Part shown: piece after piece, positions 10,664-19,174 of the stretch
How the letters are laid out: each line of letters begins with the position of its first letter
Numbering within the stretch: position 1 is the stretch's first letter
Assembly (NCBI RefSeq): GCF_000878195.1
Contig: NZ_JXST01000013.1
Location: forward strand, 62,001 to 126,000
Reading direction: 5' to 3'
Length of the DNA: 64,000 nt
Origin: Mycolicibacterium llatzerense
GTDB lineage: Bacteria; Actinomycetota; Actinomycetes; Mycobacteriales; Mycobacteriaceae
Position numbers and translations under genes: made by a program
Notes under the pieces: model-generated
The model's database searches: none
What the model was told of the DNA's origin: nothing
What the model saw: the letters and a program-made list of their open reading frames with translations, nothing else

Positions 10664-11833
10664 ATGAACCCCGACGTGCGCACCCTGTGGATGGTCGTCT
10701 CGATGACCGCCCTGGTTTTCGGGTTGCTGCATGTCTGGGTGGGGGCCGGTAAGCGGAGACACCCCGCGGTCCAGCTCTGGGGCGCGGGCAACTTCGCCGG
10801 TGCCCTCGGCGCCGGACTCCTGAGCTTCCGCGGGTTGGTACCCGAGGTGTTGTCGGTGACGGTCGCCAATATCCTGCTCGTCACCTGTTGGTCGTTGATC
10901 TGGGGCGGCCTGTGCGCTTTCAACGGACAGCCCATCCGCGGCCGGGCGATGGCGGCCGGGCCGCTGGCGGTACTGGTCGCATTGCAATTGATACCGCCGT
11001 TCACCACCAGCATCCCGGCCCGCGTGTCGCTCACGGCTCTGGTGCTGGCCGGGTATTTCGCGCTGAGCGTCATCGACGGCATCAAGGCCCAGCGCGTCGA
11101 GCGCCTGGCTTCGCGACGCATCCTGATCGGCCTGTACGTCGTCGCGGCCGCGGCGGCGGTCGGGCGCGCGGTCAGCCTGCATCTCGATGCCGGCGCCGTG
11201 CAGTTCGCCACGACCACCCCGCTCGTGTCGCTGCCGATGCTGCTCTTCGCCTTTTCCGTCATGTCCATCAACCTGTGTCTGTCGCTGATGGGGTGGGAAC
11301 GGCTCGAGGACCAATTGGCCGACGCGGCCATGCTCGACTCCCTCACCTGCACCCTCAACCGCGCCGGGTTCATGATCCAGGCGCAGCGGCTCGCCGAGGA
11401 ATGCGTCGCGCGGCAGCTCCGGTGCTCGGTCATCGTGATGGACCTCGACGAATTCAAGGCCGTCAACGACGTCTTCGGGCACGAGGCCGGCGACCGGCTG
11501 CTGGCCGAATTCGCGTCCGTGGCACGGTCGAATCTGCGCAGCGGCGACCTGCTGGCCCGGATCGGCGGCGAAGAATTCTGCGCCATGCTGCCGGGCGTCG
11601 ACGAAAGTCAGGCGGCGGTCATCGCCGACCGGCTCCGGGTGGCGTTCGCCGCCGCCACGTTCAGCCACAACGACGTTGTGCTCGCCGGAACGGTGAGCAT
11701 CGGGGTCTCCCAGCTCGGGCACAAGGCCGGGTTGCGCTCGGCGATCCACCGCGCCGACGTGGCGATGTACGAGGCGAAGAACCGCGGCCGCGACCGCGTG
11801 ATCCGCGCATCGGCGGCCGGCGAGCGCGACTGA
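10664..11833 (+). CDS. Membrane diguanylate cyclase (GGDEF)
   Basis: A 389-residue protein with about six or seven membrane segments in residues 8-208 and a cytoplasmic GGDEF domain from about 220. The active motif is GGEEF (301-305) in RIGGEEF, and an RxxD inhibitory site (RSGD, 292-295) sits five residues before it. It should make cyclic di-GMP and be product-inhibited. No EAL domain is present. The membrane part has no recognised sensor name. Begins 94 bases after the divergent tex; ends in a hairpin shared with the lipase. Confidence 0.88.
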   Translation: MNPDVRTLWMVVSMTALVFGLLHVWVGAGKRRHPAVQLWGAGNFAGALGAGLLSFRGLVPEVLSVTVANILLVTCWSLIWGGLCAFNGQPIRGRAMAAGPLAVLVALQLIPPFTTSIPARVSLTALVLAGYFALSVIDGIKAQRVERLASRRILIGLYVVAAAAAVGRAVSLHLDAGAVQFATTTPLVSLPMLLFAFSVMSINLCLSLMGWERLEDQLADAAMLDSLTCTLNRAGFMIQAQRLAEECVARQLRCSVIVMDLDEFKAVNDVFGHEAGDRLLAEFASVARSNLRSGDLLARIGGEEFCAMLPGVDESQAAVIADRLRVAFAAATFSHNDVVLAGTVSIGVSQLGHKAGLRSAIHRADVAMYEAKNRGRDRVIRASAAGERD

Positions 11834-11847
11834 GCCTCCGGCTCAGT
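11829..11847. terminator. Hairpin built from two convergent stop codons
   Basis: ACTGAGCC (11829-11836) and GGCTCAGT (11840-11847) pair perfectly around a 3-base loop. Each arm contains the TGA stop of one of the two convergent genes. Confidence 0.6.
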
Positions 11848-13129
11848 AGGTCCCGCAGTTCGGCGACGTGGGCTCACCGTTGAACCGCGCGGCGATCCAC
11901 TGCATCGCCGGCTCCCCGTCCACCAGCATCGGCAGGGCATGGTTGATCACCAGCTTGTTCAGGAACGGCGGTTCCTCGTTGGTGCGGAACTCGACGTCGG
12001 CGCCCATGTCACACCAGTCGCGGCCCAGCTGATTGGCCGCGGTCCACGGCACCAGCGGGTCGTATCGGTTGCTGTTGATCAGCACCGGCGCATTCGGCTT
12101 GTACTTGCCCAGCTTCTGCATCTCGAAAAGTGTCTTGAACGGCTCTTCCTCGATCAGCACGTTGATGTCTTCGGTGAAGTACGGCTGCAGGTGCCGGAAC
12201 ATGAAGTCGACGATGGTCTGCCCCACGCACTGCCGCGAGACACTCTCGAGCATGTCCTTGCCTCGCTGGGTGAGCTTGGAACGGATCAGGTCGGCGAACT
12301 CCGGGTACGCGTAGATCTCGCCGTTGAGCGCGTAGCCGACCACGCCGACCAACGCGCTGCCGTCCGTATACGGGAACAGCTCCTTGAGGTCGGCCACCGG
12401 AGCACCGGCGTAGGTGCCGACGACGTGCAGGTCAGGAGCATAGGAGGACGCCAACTCCGCCGCCGATGCCGCGGCGCCGCCGCCTTGCGAATAGCCCCAG
12501 AAAGCAACCGGCCCATTGGGATCCAACGAGGTACCCGGCAGCTTCTTGGCGGCCCGCGCGGCGTCGAGCACCGCCGCGGCCTCGGCGACGCGGTTGACGT
12601 ACGTGTGCATCCCGGGGGTGCCGAGGCCCTCGTAGTCGGTCATCACGATCGCGAAACCGCGGGCCACCATCGTCGCGATGAACGCCTCTTCGTAGTTGAC
12701 CATGATGTCCCAGCCACCCGAATAGTGGATGCCCTGGTTGAACTGCCGCGACGGTGCGCACTGGTTGCCCTGACCCTGGGTCCCCACCGCGTAACTGATC
12801 AGCGGCCGGGGTCCCTTGCCCGGCCAGTCGTTGTAGGGCTCGAAGTAGGTGCCGGTGACCGCGACCGGGTTTCCGCGGGCATCGGTGCTGCGATACATGA
12901 TCCGGGTCCCGGTGGCCATGATCGCGCCGAGCTGGCCCGACGGTTCGAGCACCAGCCGCGACGGTTCGGTCCGGATCAGATCACCGGGCTGCCCCGGCGG
13001 CAGCGGATCGGGCGGCAGATAGAACTCGGCGTACTGCGGCTCATCGCCGTCCGCGTGGGCTACGGGCATTCCCGCCAGCACAGAAACGATGAGTAGACAC
13101 GCGGATAGGACGCCCCCGAAGCGATGCAT
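11843..13129 (-). CDS. Secreted lipase (LIP-type alpha/beta hydrolase)
   Basis: A 428-residue exported hydrolase. Signal peptide in residues 1-26 (SACLLIVSVLAGMPVAHA). The nucleophile elbow is GYSQGG with Ser214. Flanking features fit the secretory lipase family: DYEGLGTPG around 165 (oxyanion region), YAGAPVADL, and a late cap and His region. Six cysteines occur, as expected for an exported protein. Likely substrates are acylglycerols or related lipids. The upstream region contains two small palindromes. Confidence 0.8.
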   Translation of the reverse strand: MHRFGGVLSACLLIVSVLAGMPVAHADGDEPQYAEFYLPPDPLPPGQPGDLIRTEPSRLVLEPSGQLGAIMATGTRIMYRSTDARGNPVAVTGTYFEPYNDWPGKGPRPLISYAVGTQGQGNQCAPSRQFNQGIHYSGGWDIMVNYEEAFIATMVARGFAIVMTDYEGLGTPGMHTYVNRVAEAAAVLDAARAAKKLPGTSLDPNGPVAFWGYSQGGGAAASAAELASSYAPDLHVVGTYAGAPVADLKELFPYTDGSALVGVVGYALNGEIYAYPEFADLIRSKLTQRGKDMLESVSRQCVGQTIVDFMFRHLQPYFTEDINVLIEEEPFKTLFEMQKLGKYKPNAPVLINSNRYDPLVPWTAANQLGRDWCDMGADVEFRTNEEPPFLNKLVINHALPMLVDGEPAMQWIAARFNGEPTSPNCGTY

Positions 13130-13396
13130 AACGGGACGATAACAACGAGACTCTCGTATACGAAATCACAGATTCCCGAATCAAAGAATCGTGTTCTTGA
13201 CAGACGTCGAGTGGCGGGTCGCACAGACGCTCCCTGGAAGCGATCCGCGAGGTCCGCGAGCCTGCCTGTGCCTGCCATGTCATATCGCCCCGGATTCGGC
13301 GTGACATCACAACCCCCGGATGCCCGCTAAGGGCAGATTTCCCTTGCCACGCTGATTTACTGGCCATCGTTACTTCGACCCCGGAGATGAGCAGCA
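13130..13396. other. Intergenic region with palindromes between lipase and ABC-like genes
   Basis: Holds a 10-base perfect palindrome TCGTATACGA (13154-13163), 25 bases before the lipase start, and GATTC-CC-GAATC (13171-13182). These could be operators for the lipase. TTGACA at 13197-13202 looks like a -35 element but no good -10 follows. Confidence 0.35.
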
Positions 13397-14089
13397 ATGG
13401 ACGACGAGACGACGGCCGCCCCGGACGCAGCGGACAGCCCGCCGGTGATCACCGCGCAGGGCCTCAGCGTCATCGGTGAGCACGGCGCGCTCTTCTCTGA
13501 CGTCGACCTGGAATTGCGGCCCGGGTTCCACGCCATCCAGATGCCCGGCGGACCGGCCCAGCACACCCTGCTGCTGTCGCTCGCCGGCCGGCTCAAACCG
13601 ACCAAGGGCACTGTCACCGTCAACGGCGCGACGGGGCCACGTGCCATCCGGAAACACTGCGCCATCGCCGCGTTCGCCGACATCGACGACCTGGAGGACA
13701 TGGTCACGGTGCAGACGGTGCTCACCGAACAGCGCCGTTGGGTGTCGCCGTTTCCGGCGTGGGTGCCGGTCCAGTCCGACACACCGGAGATGACGGCGGT
13801 GTTCGGGGACGACCTTCCCCTGCTGTCGCCGAAGACCTTCATCATCGAGTTGTCCGATCTGGAGCTCTTCCTGCTGCGCATCACCTTGGCGCTCATGTCC
13901 GACCGGCCCGTTTTGATCGTCGGCGACCTCGAGCAGGTACGCGACAACGAACGCCGGGCCCTCGCCGTGCAGCGACTCGGCGCCCTCGCCGAACACCGCA
14001 CCGTCGTCGTCGGGGTGACCAACCCACTGGGCGACGACGCACCCCACCACGTTCTGCATGACCGCCGCATGCTGACCGGAAAGGCCTGA
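13397..14089 (+). CDS. Degenerate ABC-type ATPase-like protein
   Basis: A 230-residue protein with the layout of an ABC ATPase: an opening strand, a loop before LLLSLAGRLKPTKGTVTVNG, and a Walker B-like VLIVGD. However the Walker A region reads MPGGPAQHTLL, with no GK(S/T), and the signature helix begins LSDLE instead of LSGGQ. It is therefore unlikely to hydrolyse ATP in the normal way. It is separated by only 2 bases from the YhgE/Pip permease, so the two are surely co-expressed. It may be a structural or regulatory partner of the permease. Confidence 0.75.
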   Translation: MDDETTAAPDAADSPPVITAQGLSVIGEHGALFSDVDLELRPGFHAIQMPGGPAQHTLLLSLAGRLKPTKGTVTVNGATGPRAIRKHCAIAAFADIDDLEDMVTVQTVLTEQRRWVSPFPAWVPVQSDTPEMTAVFGDDLPLLSPKTFIIELSDLELFLLRITLALMSDRPVLIVGDLEQVRDNERRALAVQRLGALAEHRTVVVGVTNPLGDDAPHHVLHDRRMLTGKA

Positions 14090-14091
14090 CC

Positions 14092-16050
14092 ATGCTTGCT
14101 GGACTCGCATTCGGCTCGGAGATCAAACGATTCGGCCGCAGCCGCATGACGCGCGCCGCGATCGTGGTGCTGATGCTGCTGCCGCTGGTGTACGGCGCCC
14201 TGTACCTGTGGGCGTTCTGGGATCCGTTCGGCCAGGTCAACAAGATGCCGGTGGCGCTGGTGAACGCCGACCGCGGCGCCGTCGTCGAGGGCGTTCACGT
14301 CAACGCGGGCGAGCAGATCGCCAAGAGCCTGACCGACGACCGCAGCCTGGACTGGCACGTGGTGAGCGATCAGGAGGCACGCGACGGCGTCGAGCACGGC
14401 AAGTACTACTTCATGCTGGAGCTGCCGGAGAACTTCAGCGAGGCCATCGCCTCACCGGTCACCGGCGATCCCGAAAAAGCACAGCTGATCGCGGTGTACA
14501 ACGACGCCAACAACTACATCTCGTCGACCATCGGGCGGACCGCCACCAGCCAGGTACTCAACGCGGTGTCCACCCGCATCTCCGGCCAGGCGGTCAATCA
14601 GATTCTGTCCGTGGTGGTTTCGTCCGGCACCGGCATCAAGCAGGCCGCCGACGGGGCGCAGAAACTGGCCGACGGCGCGGCGCAGGTCGATACCGGCGCG
14701 GGCAAATTGTCGAGCGGCCTGAGCGACGCGCGCTCCGGCTCGGCCAAGCTCTCCGCGGGCGCAAAGCAGCTCTCCACCGGCATCAACCAGGCCACCGATC
14801 CGTTGTTGAAGGTGACCAAGGCCCTGTCGCAGGTCGGCGGCAGCACCGACCAGTTGCAGCAGAGCGCGACGGCGCTGGAGCAGGCGGCCGATCAGGCCGG
14901 TGCGCTGGCCACCGCGCAGGACACGGCGGCCGCGGCGATCGGCTCGGTGATCCAACAACTTTCGGTGAATCAGGATCCGGTGTCGATCGGCGCCGTGAAC
15001 ACCCTGCGCGGCGTCCAGGACCAGTTGAACGGCCATCAGTTCACGCCACAGATCCGTCAGCAGATCACCGATGGGCGCAATGCGGCGATCTCGATGACCG
15101 AGACGCTGCGCTCCCCCGGCAGTCCGCTGCGGACGGCGCTCGATCAGGTGGGCGGCAGCGGTCAGCAGCTGACCGACAAGCTCAACCAGCTGCGCAACGG
15201 CGCCCAGCAACTGGCCACCGGCAATGCGCAATTGGCCAGCGGCATCGTGCAACTCGATGACGGGGCGCGCCAGTTGAAGTCCGGCACCACCCAACTCAAG
15301 GACGGTTCGCACGAACTGGCCACCAAGCTCGGCGACGGCGCCAAGCAGGTGCCGACCTGGACCGAGCAGCAGAAAGAGGCCATCGCCGACACCATCGGCG
15401 GTCCGGTGCACCTGGAGTCCTCACACGAGAACGGTGCCCCCAACTTCGCCACCGGCATGGCCCCGTTCTTCCTGACGCTGGCGCTGTTCTTCGGCGCGCT
15501 CGTGCTGTGGATGGTGTTGCGGCCCTTGCAGAACCGCCCGATCGCGGCCGAGGTGCTGGCAATCCGGGTGGTGCTGGCGAGCTACCTGCCGGCCGCGGCG
15601 CTCGCCGTGGGGCAGTCGATCATCCTGTACTGCGTGGTGCGATTCGGTCTCGGCATGCAGGTGTCGCATCCGGTGGCGATGCTGGGCTTCATGATGCTGA
15701 TCTCGCTGGCCTTCGTGGCCGCGACACAGGCCATCAACGCCCTGGTCGGACCGGCGGTGGGACGGGTGCTGATCATGGCGCTGCTGATGCTGCAGATGGT
15801 CAGTGCCGGCGGCATGTACCCGGTCGAGACGACGGCCAGACCCTTCCAGGTGCTGCATTCGTTCGATCCGATGACGTTCGGCGTCAACGGACTTCGTCAG
15901 TTGATCCTGGGTGGCATCGACGGCCGCCTGTGGCACGCGATCATCGTGCTGGTATGCATTTGGCTTGGCGCACTGGGCATTTCGAGCTTGTGCGCCCGCC
16001 GCAACCGGACCTGGAACCTGATCCGGCTCTTGCCCGCCATCAAGATGTAG
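14092..16050 (+). CDS. YhgE/Pip-type membrane protein (ABC-2 permease fold)
   Basis: A 652-residue protein. One membrane segment lies near residues 22-45, a long exported middle from about 50 to 450, and five or six membrane segments near 460-640. The middle contains the heptad-like repeats typical of YhgE/Pip proteins (KLADGAAQVDTGAGKLSSGL and GARQLKSGTTQLKDGSHEL), predicted to form coiled coil. Related proteins act in cell-envelope secretion or as phage receptors. It is the apparent membrane partner of the degenerate ATPase just upstream. Confidence 0.85.
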   Translation: MLAGLAFGSEIKRFGRSRMTRAAIVVLMLLPLVYGALYLWAFWDPFGQVNKMPVALVNADRGAVVEGVHVNAGEQIAKSLTDDRSLDWHVVSDQEARDGVEHGKYYFMLELPENFSEAIASPVTGDPEKAQLIAVYNDANNYISSTIGRTATSQVLNAVSTRISGQAVNQILSVVVSSGTGIKQAADGAQKLADGAAQVDTGAGKLSSGLSDARSGSAKLSAGAKQLSTGINQATDPLLKVTKALSQVGGSTDQLQQSATALEQAADQAGALATAQDTAAAAIGSVIQQLSVNQDPVSIGAVNTLRGVQDQLNGHQFTPQIRQQITDGRNAAISMTETLRSPGSPLRTALDQVGGSGQQLTDKLNQLRNGAQQLATGNAQLASGIVQLDDGARQLKSGTTQLKDGSHELATKLGDGAKQVPTWTEQQKEAIADTIGGPVHLESSHENGAPNFATGMAPFFLTLALFFGALVLWMVLRPLQNRPIAAEVLAIRVVLASYLPAAALAVGQSIILYCVVRFGLGMQVSHPVAMLGFMMLISLAFVAATQAINALVGPAVGRVLIMALLMLQMVSAGGMYPVETTARPFQVLHSFDPMTFGVNGLRQLILGGIDGRLWHAIIVLVCIWLGALGISSLCARRNRTWNLIRLLPAIKM

Positions 16051-16057
16051 CCCGGGG

Positions 16058-16486
16058 CTAGCCCAGGCTGACAGTGCCGTCGGCGTTGATGCGCCACCCC
16101 GGGTTGTGCGCGATCTCCCAGATCACGCCGTTCGGATCCTGGATGTGCGCGTGGAACACCCCGCCGAACTGCCCGGGCTGCGGCGGCTTGAGGGTGGTGC
16201 CGCCCGCGCCGGTCATGGCCGCAGCCAGCTCGATGACCTCGTCCTGGCTGTCGACGTTGTGCGCCAAAGTGATTCCGCTGACCTGTGAGTGGTCGGCGGC
16301 CTGCGCCAGGTCGGCGTTGAACTTCTCCGCGAGGAAGAAGCCGAGCAGCTGGCCCGGCGCCGTCTGATAGAAGATGATCTCCCCCGGCACATCGAGCGTC
16401 GGCGTCCAGCCGAGCGCGGTGTAGAACTGCCGGGTCGCATCCAGATCAACGGTGGCCAACGTGAAGAAGTGCACTTGCTGCTTCAT
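16058..16486 (-). CDS. VOC (glyoxalase/bleomycin-resistance fold) protein
   Basis: A 142-residue protein with paired beta-alpha-beta-beta-beta modules: FFTLATVDLDATRQFYTALG opens the first, and GVFHAHIQDPNGVIWEIAHNP closes the second. Metal ligands (His near the start, Glu in WEIAHN) are present. The substrate is unknown. Convergent with the YhgE/Pip gene. Confidence 0.75.
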   Translation of the reverse strand: MKQQVHFFTLATVDLDATRQFYTALGWTPTLDVPGEIIFYQTAPGQLLGFFLAEKFNADLAQAADHSQVSGITLAHNVDSQDEVIELAAAMTGAGGTTLKPPQPGQFGGVFHAHIQDPNGVIWEIAHNPGWRINADGTVSLG

Positions 16487-16519
16487 GACCCCAGGCTACG
16501 TAGCCCCACCGACATGCTG

Positions 16520-16939
16520 TCAGAGCAAACAGACGCCGGCGACCAGGAGTGCGACGACCTTGATCAACTCCAGTGCCACGTAGACATGGTGACCACGGGA
16601 GCGCGGGCCGACGCGGCCGGCGAGCACCTCATCCGACCGGCGATTCAGCCCGGGACGCACGGCGACCAGCTGCACGGCCAACGCCCCCACGGCCACGGCG
16701 AACGCGGTGGTGACGGCCAGCGCAGGCCGACTCACCAAGGCCGCCAACACAATTCCCGTCGCGAACACCAGCTCGACGCTGTTGAGTGCCCGGAACACCA
16801 GCCGCCCGATGCCGAGCCCGATCGGCAGGGTGACGTTCGGTGCCCGAAATTTGAGCGGCGCCTCCAGGAAGGAGATGGCCAGCACCATCCCCAACCAGAC
16901 GAAGGTGACGGCAACCTGGACCGCTGCGGGAGTACTCAT
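16520..16939 (-). CDS. Four-helix membrane protein, unknown
   Basis: A 139-residue protein with about four membrane segments (starting VAVTFVWLGMVLAISFLEAPL, and ending LIKVVALLVAGVCLL). The polar loop GLNRRSDEVLAGRVGPRSRGHH lies before the last segment. I do not recognise a named family. It follows the flavohemoglobin gene by 11 bases on the same strand, so co-transcription and a link to nitrosative stress are plausible. Confidence 0.6.
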   Translation of the reverse strand: MSTPAAVQVAVTFVWLGMVLAISFLEAPLKFRAPNVTLPIGLGIGRLVFRALNSVELVFATGIVLAALVSRPALAVTTAFAVAVGALAVQLVAVRPGLNRRSDEVLAGRVGPRSRGHHVYVALELIKVVALLVAGVCLL

Positions 16940-16950
16940 CGGAATCGAGG

Positions 16951-18141
16951 CTAGGCGGCCAGCGGGCTGAACGCTTCGAACCAGATGCGGTCACGCGGCA
17001 CGCCGGCGTCCCCGAGCTGCCGGACCGCCGCTTCCATGAACGGGGTCGGACCGCAGATGTAGACGTTGGCATCGGAGCGGAAGTCGATGGCGCTGAGGTC
17101 GATTCGGCCGCGCCGGTCGGGTTCGGTCAGCGGATAGCCGTCGGGCAGCCCGTCGTACCAGGTGTGCAGTGTCGCGCCCGGAATCTGCGCGACGAGGTCG
17201 GCCAGTTCCGCGCGGTGCGCGTGACTGGCACGGGTGCGGTCGCAGTGCACCACGGTCACGGAGCGTCCCGGCTGCTCGGCCGCGATGAAATAGAGCATGC
17301 CCAGCACGGGAGTGATGCCGATGCCCGCCGAGATCAGCAGCAGCGGGGTGTCCGCGGGACTGTCGAGGGTGATGTCACCGAACGGGTGTGACACCTGCAG
17401 CACGTCGCCTTCGAACACGTACTCGTGCAGGTATGACGACACCGCACCCTCCCGACGCACCGAGATGCGCCACCGGTCGTCGGCACCGGCGTGCGACAGG
17501 CTGTACTGGCGAATCTGGCGGGCCCCGTCGGGCAGCTGGACCGCCACCGAAATGTATTGTCCCGGAGCGAAATCAGGGAGTTCGGCGCCATCGGCGGCGG
17601 CGAGCCCGAAGGCCACGGTGAGCGGTGACTGCTGTACCCGTTCGACTACCCGGACCGGCATCCAGACATGTTCCGGGTCCGTTCCGGCCGCCTCGTACAG
17701 TTCACGTTCACGGCCGATCAGCGTGTCGGCCATCGACCAGTAGACCGCAGTCCATGCCTCGGCGACATCCGCGGTGACGACGTCCGCGCCGAGCACCTCG
17801 ACGATGGCCGCGAACAGATGCTCATAGACCACCGGGTACTGCTCGGGTGCCACGCCCAACGACGCGTGCTTGTGCGCGATCCGTTCGATGACGTCTGCGC
17901 CGGGAGCGTCGGGATGGACGAGCAACGTGGCGTACATCGCGACCGATCCGGCCAGCGCCTTCTGCTGCGACCCGTTTGCCTGATTGCCGCGGTTGAACAG
18001 ATCCCGCTCCAATTCGGGATGCGCCGCGAACAACCGGCGGTAGAAGACCGGCGTGATCTCGCCGATCGCACCGCCGACCACCGGCAGCGTGGCCTTGACG
18101 ACCTCGGCGTGGGCCGGCGACAACTGGGCTGTAGACAACAT
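16951..18141 (-). CDS. hmp: Flavohemoglobin (nitric oxide dioxygenase)
   Basis: A 396-residue flavohemoglobin that turns NO and O2 into nitrate using NAD(P)H. The globin part (1-140) has Tyr34 (B10, in VFYRRLF), Gln60 (E7, in QQKAL) and the proximal His92 in IAHKHASLG. The FAD domain has RQYSLSHA, and the NAD domain has ISAGIGITPVLGM and CGPTPFME, ending in FEAFSPL. Length matches the family. The start at 18141 is set by AGAGG 8 bases upstream; the frame itself is open to 18222. A palindrome lies in the upstream region. Confidence 0.92.
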   Translation of the reverse strand: MLSTAQLSPAHAEVVKATLPVVGGAIGEITPVFYRRLFAAHPELERDLFNRGNQANGSQQKALAGSVAMYATLLVHPDAPGADVIERIAHKHASLGVAPEQYPVVYEHLFAAIVEVLGADVVTADVAEAWTAVYWSMADTLIGRERELYEAAGTDPEHVWMPVRVVERVQQSPLTVAFGLAAADGAELPDFAPGQYISVAVQLPDGARQIRQYSLSHAGADDRWRISVRREGAVSSYLHEYVFEGDVLQVSHPFGDITLDSPADTPLLLISAGIGITPVLGMLYFIAAEQPGRSVTVVHCDRTRASHAHRAELADLVAQIPGATLHTWYDGLPDGYPLTEPDRRGRIDLSAIDFRSDANVYICGPTPFMEAAVRQLGDAGVPRDRIWFEAFSPLAA

Positions 18142-18237
18142 GGCAGAACCTCTCACTTCCTCGTGAATGCGCTGGCGCGACCTGGATCGAAGATGTCCCG
18201 ATACCCGTCCTCCACCTGTCAACCAGGCTATTTAAAT

Positions 18238-18255
18238 AAGCATGATCCATGCAAG
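18238..18255. promoter_or_regulatory. Candidate operator upstream of flavohemoglobin
   Basis: GCATG-ATC-CATGC (18240-18252) with flanking matching bases, in an AT-rich patch next to TATTTAAATA, 100 bases upstream of hmp. NsrR-type repressors of hmp bind short palindromes of this kind, but the match is by general shape only. Confidence 0.35.
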
Positions 18256-18379
18256 TATTAACGATTGTGAGCTACGACACAACGTAGTAATAGCTTCGGC
18301 GGGCACCAAGACCACCGATTTGCGATTCCATCCGCCAACACGACGTTTGACCGCGCCGGATGCCGGTTATGCACTAGAC

Positions 18380-18739
18380 ATGTTCAGTAACAAGGTGATT
18401 CCGTTCCTGGCGGCCGGCGCGTTCGCATCGGCTGGCGTGGCCGCCCCGTTCGTATCAGCCGATATCGTGTCGAGCACCGTCGGCAACAACCCGGTCTTGA
18501 CCAGCTATCCGCTACAACCGGCCGACAATGACGGCCCGGGCGGCAGCGGCTGCGTCAACGGCCAGTGCGGTTCCGGCGGCGTGAACGGTGGTCCTGGAGG
18601 CGGCCCGGGAGGTGCCGGCTGCATACCCACCCAGTACGGCCCGGCCTGCGGTTCCGGTGGTGTCAACGCCGGCCCGGGCGGCATTCCCGGTGGCAGCGGT
18701 TGCATTCCCGGAGTCGGCTGCGGCGGCGGCCACGGCTAG
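18380..18739 (+). CDS. Secreted Gly/Cys-rich protein
   Basis: A 119-residue protein with an N-terminal signal-like segment (NKVIPFLAAGAFASAGVAAPFVSA). The mature part from about residue 55 is a Gly-rich repeat with six cysteines arranged in three pairs (GCVNGQCG, GCIPTQYGPACG, GCIPGVGCG). The start is taken at ATG 18380 because it places the signal peptide at the N-terminus. It is divergent from hmp and its last 4 bases overlap the ANTAR gene. Function unknown. Confidence 0.6.
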   Translation: MFSNKVIPFLAAGAFASAGVAAPFVSADIVSSTVGNNPVLTSYPLQPADNDGPGGSGCVNGQCGSGGVNGGPGGGPGGAGCIPTQYGPACGSGGVNAGPGGIPGGSGCIPGVGCGGGHG

Positions 18740-19095
18740 TCGTCGGCGAGCCCCGTATCGGCGACCAGCAGCCGGTCGACGGCGCTGGTGCACTCGGACG
18801 AAAGTCCCCGTCGCATCAGCGCATTGACGAACTCGGCGGCCACGGTCTTGAGCTTCACCTGCGTCGCCTGCGACCGCCATCTCGGGATGTCGAACGCGCG
18901 GTCGGCGTCGACGCCATAGGTCACCATGAGCACGCCCTTGGCTTGCTTGATCACCGCACGTGATTCCACGACGCGGAACATGGCCTTGGTGACGTTCGAC
19001 TGCACACTCTCGGTGACCTCGACGTAGAACCCTTCGGTCCCGATCACGTGACCGGACTCCGTATCGGTCATATCCGTGACTCGGCGCTCGGGCAT
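18736..19095 (-). CDS. ANTAR-domain protein
   Basis: A 119-residue protein whose middle (SRAVIKQAKGVLMVTYGVDADRAFD-like) matches the ANTAR three-helix RNA-binding module of antitermination regulators such as AmiR and NasR. No GAF or receiver domain is attached, so it would need a partner or act alone. The start is uncertain: ATG 19095 or ATG 19071, neither with a clear ribosome site. It lies directly downstream of the SigF-type sigma factor. Confidence 0.7.
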   Translation of the reverse strand: MPERRVTDMTDTESGHVIGTEGFYVEVTESVQSNVTKAMFRVVESRAVIKQAKGVLMVTYGVDADRAFDIPRWRSQATQVKLKTVAAEFVNALMRRGLSSECTSAVDRLLVADTGLADD

Positions 19096-19174
19096 AGTCG
19101 TATCCAGCCCGTGAAATCCGGGCCTGATTCATCGTAACCCGTTATGCCCGAGCGCCGTCAGCTGTGCGTCACTG

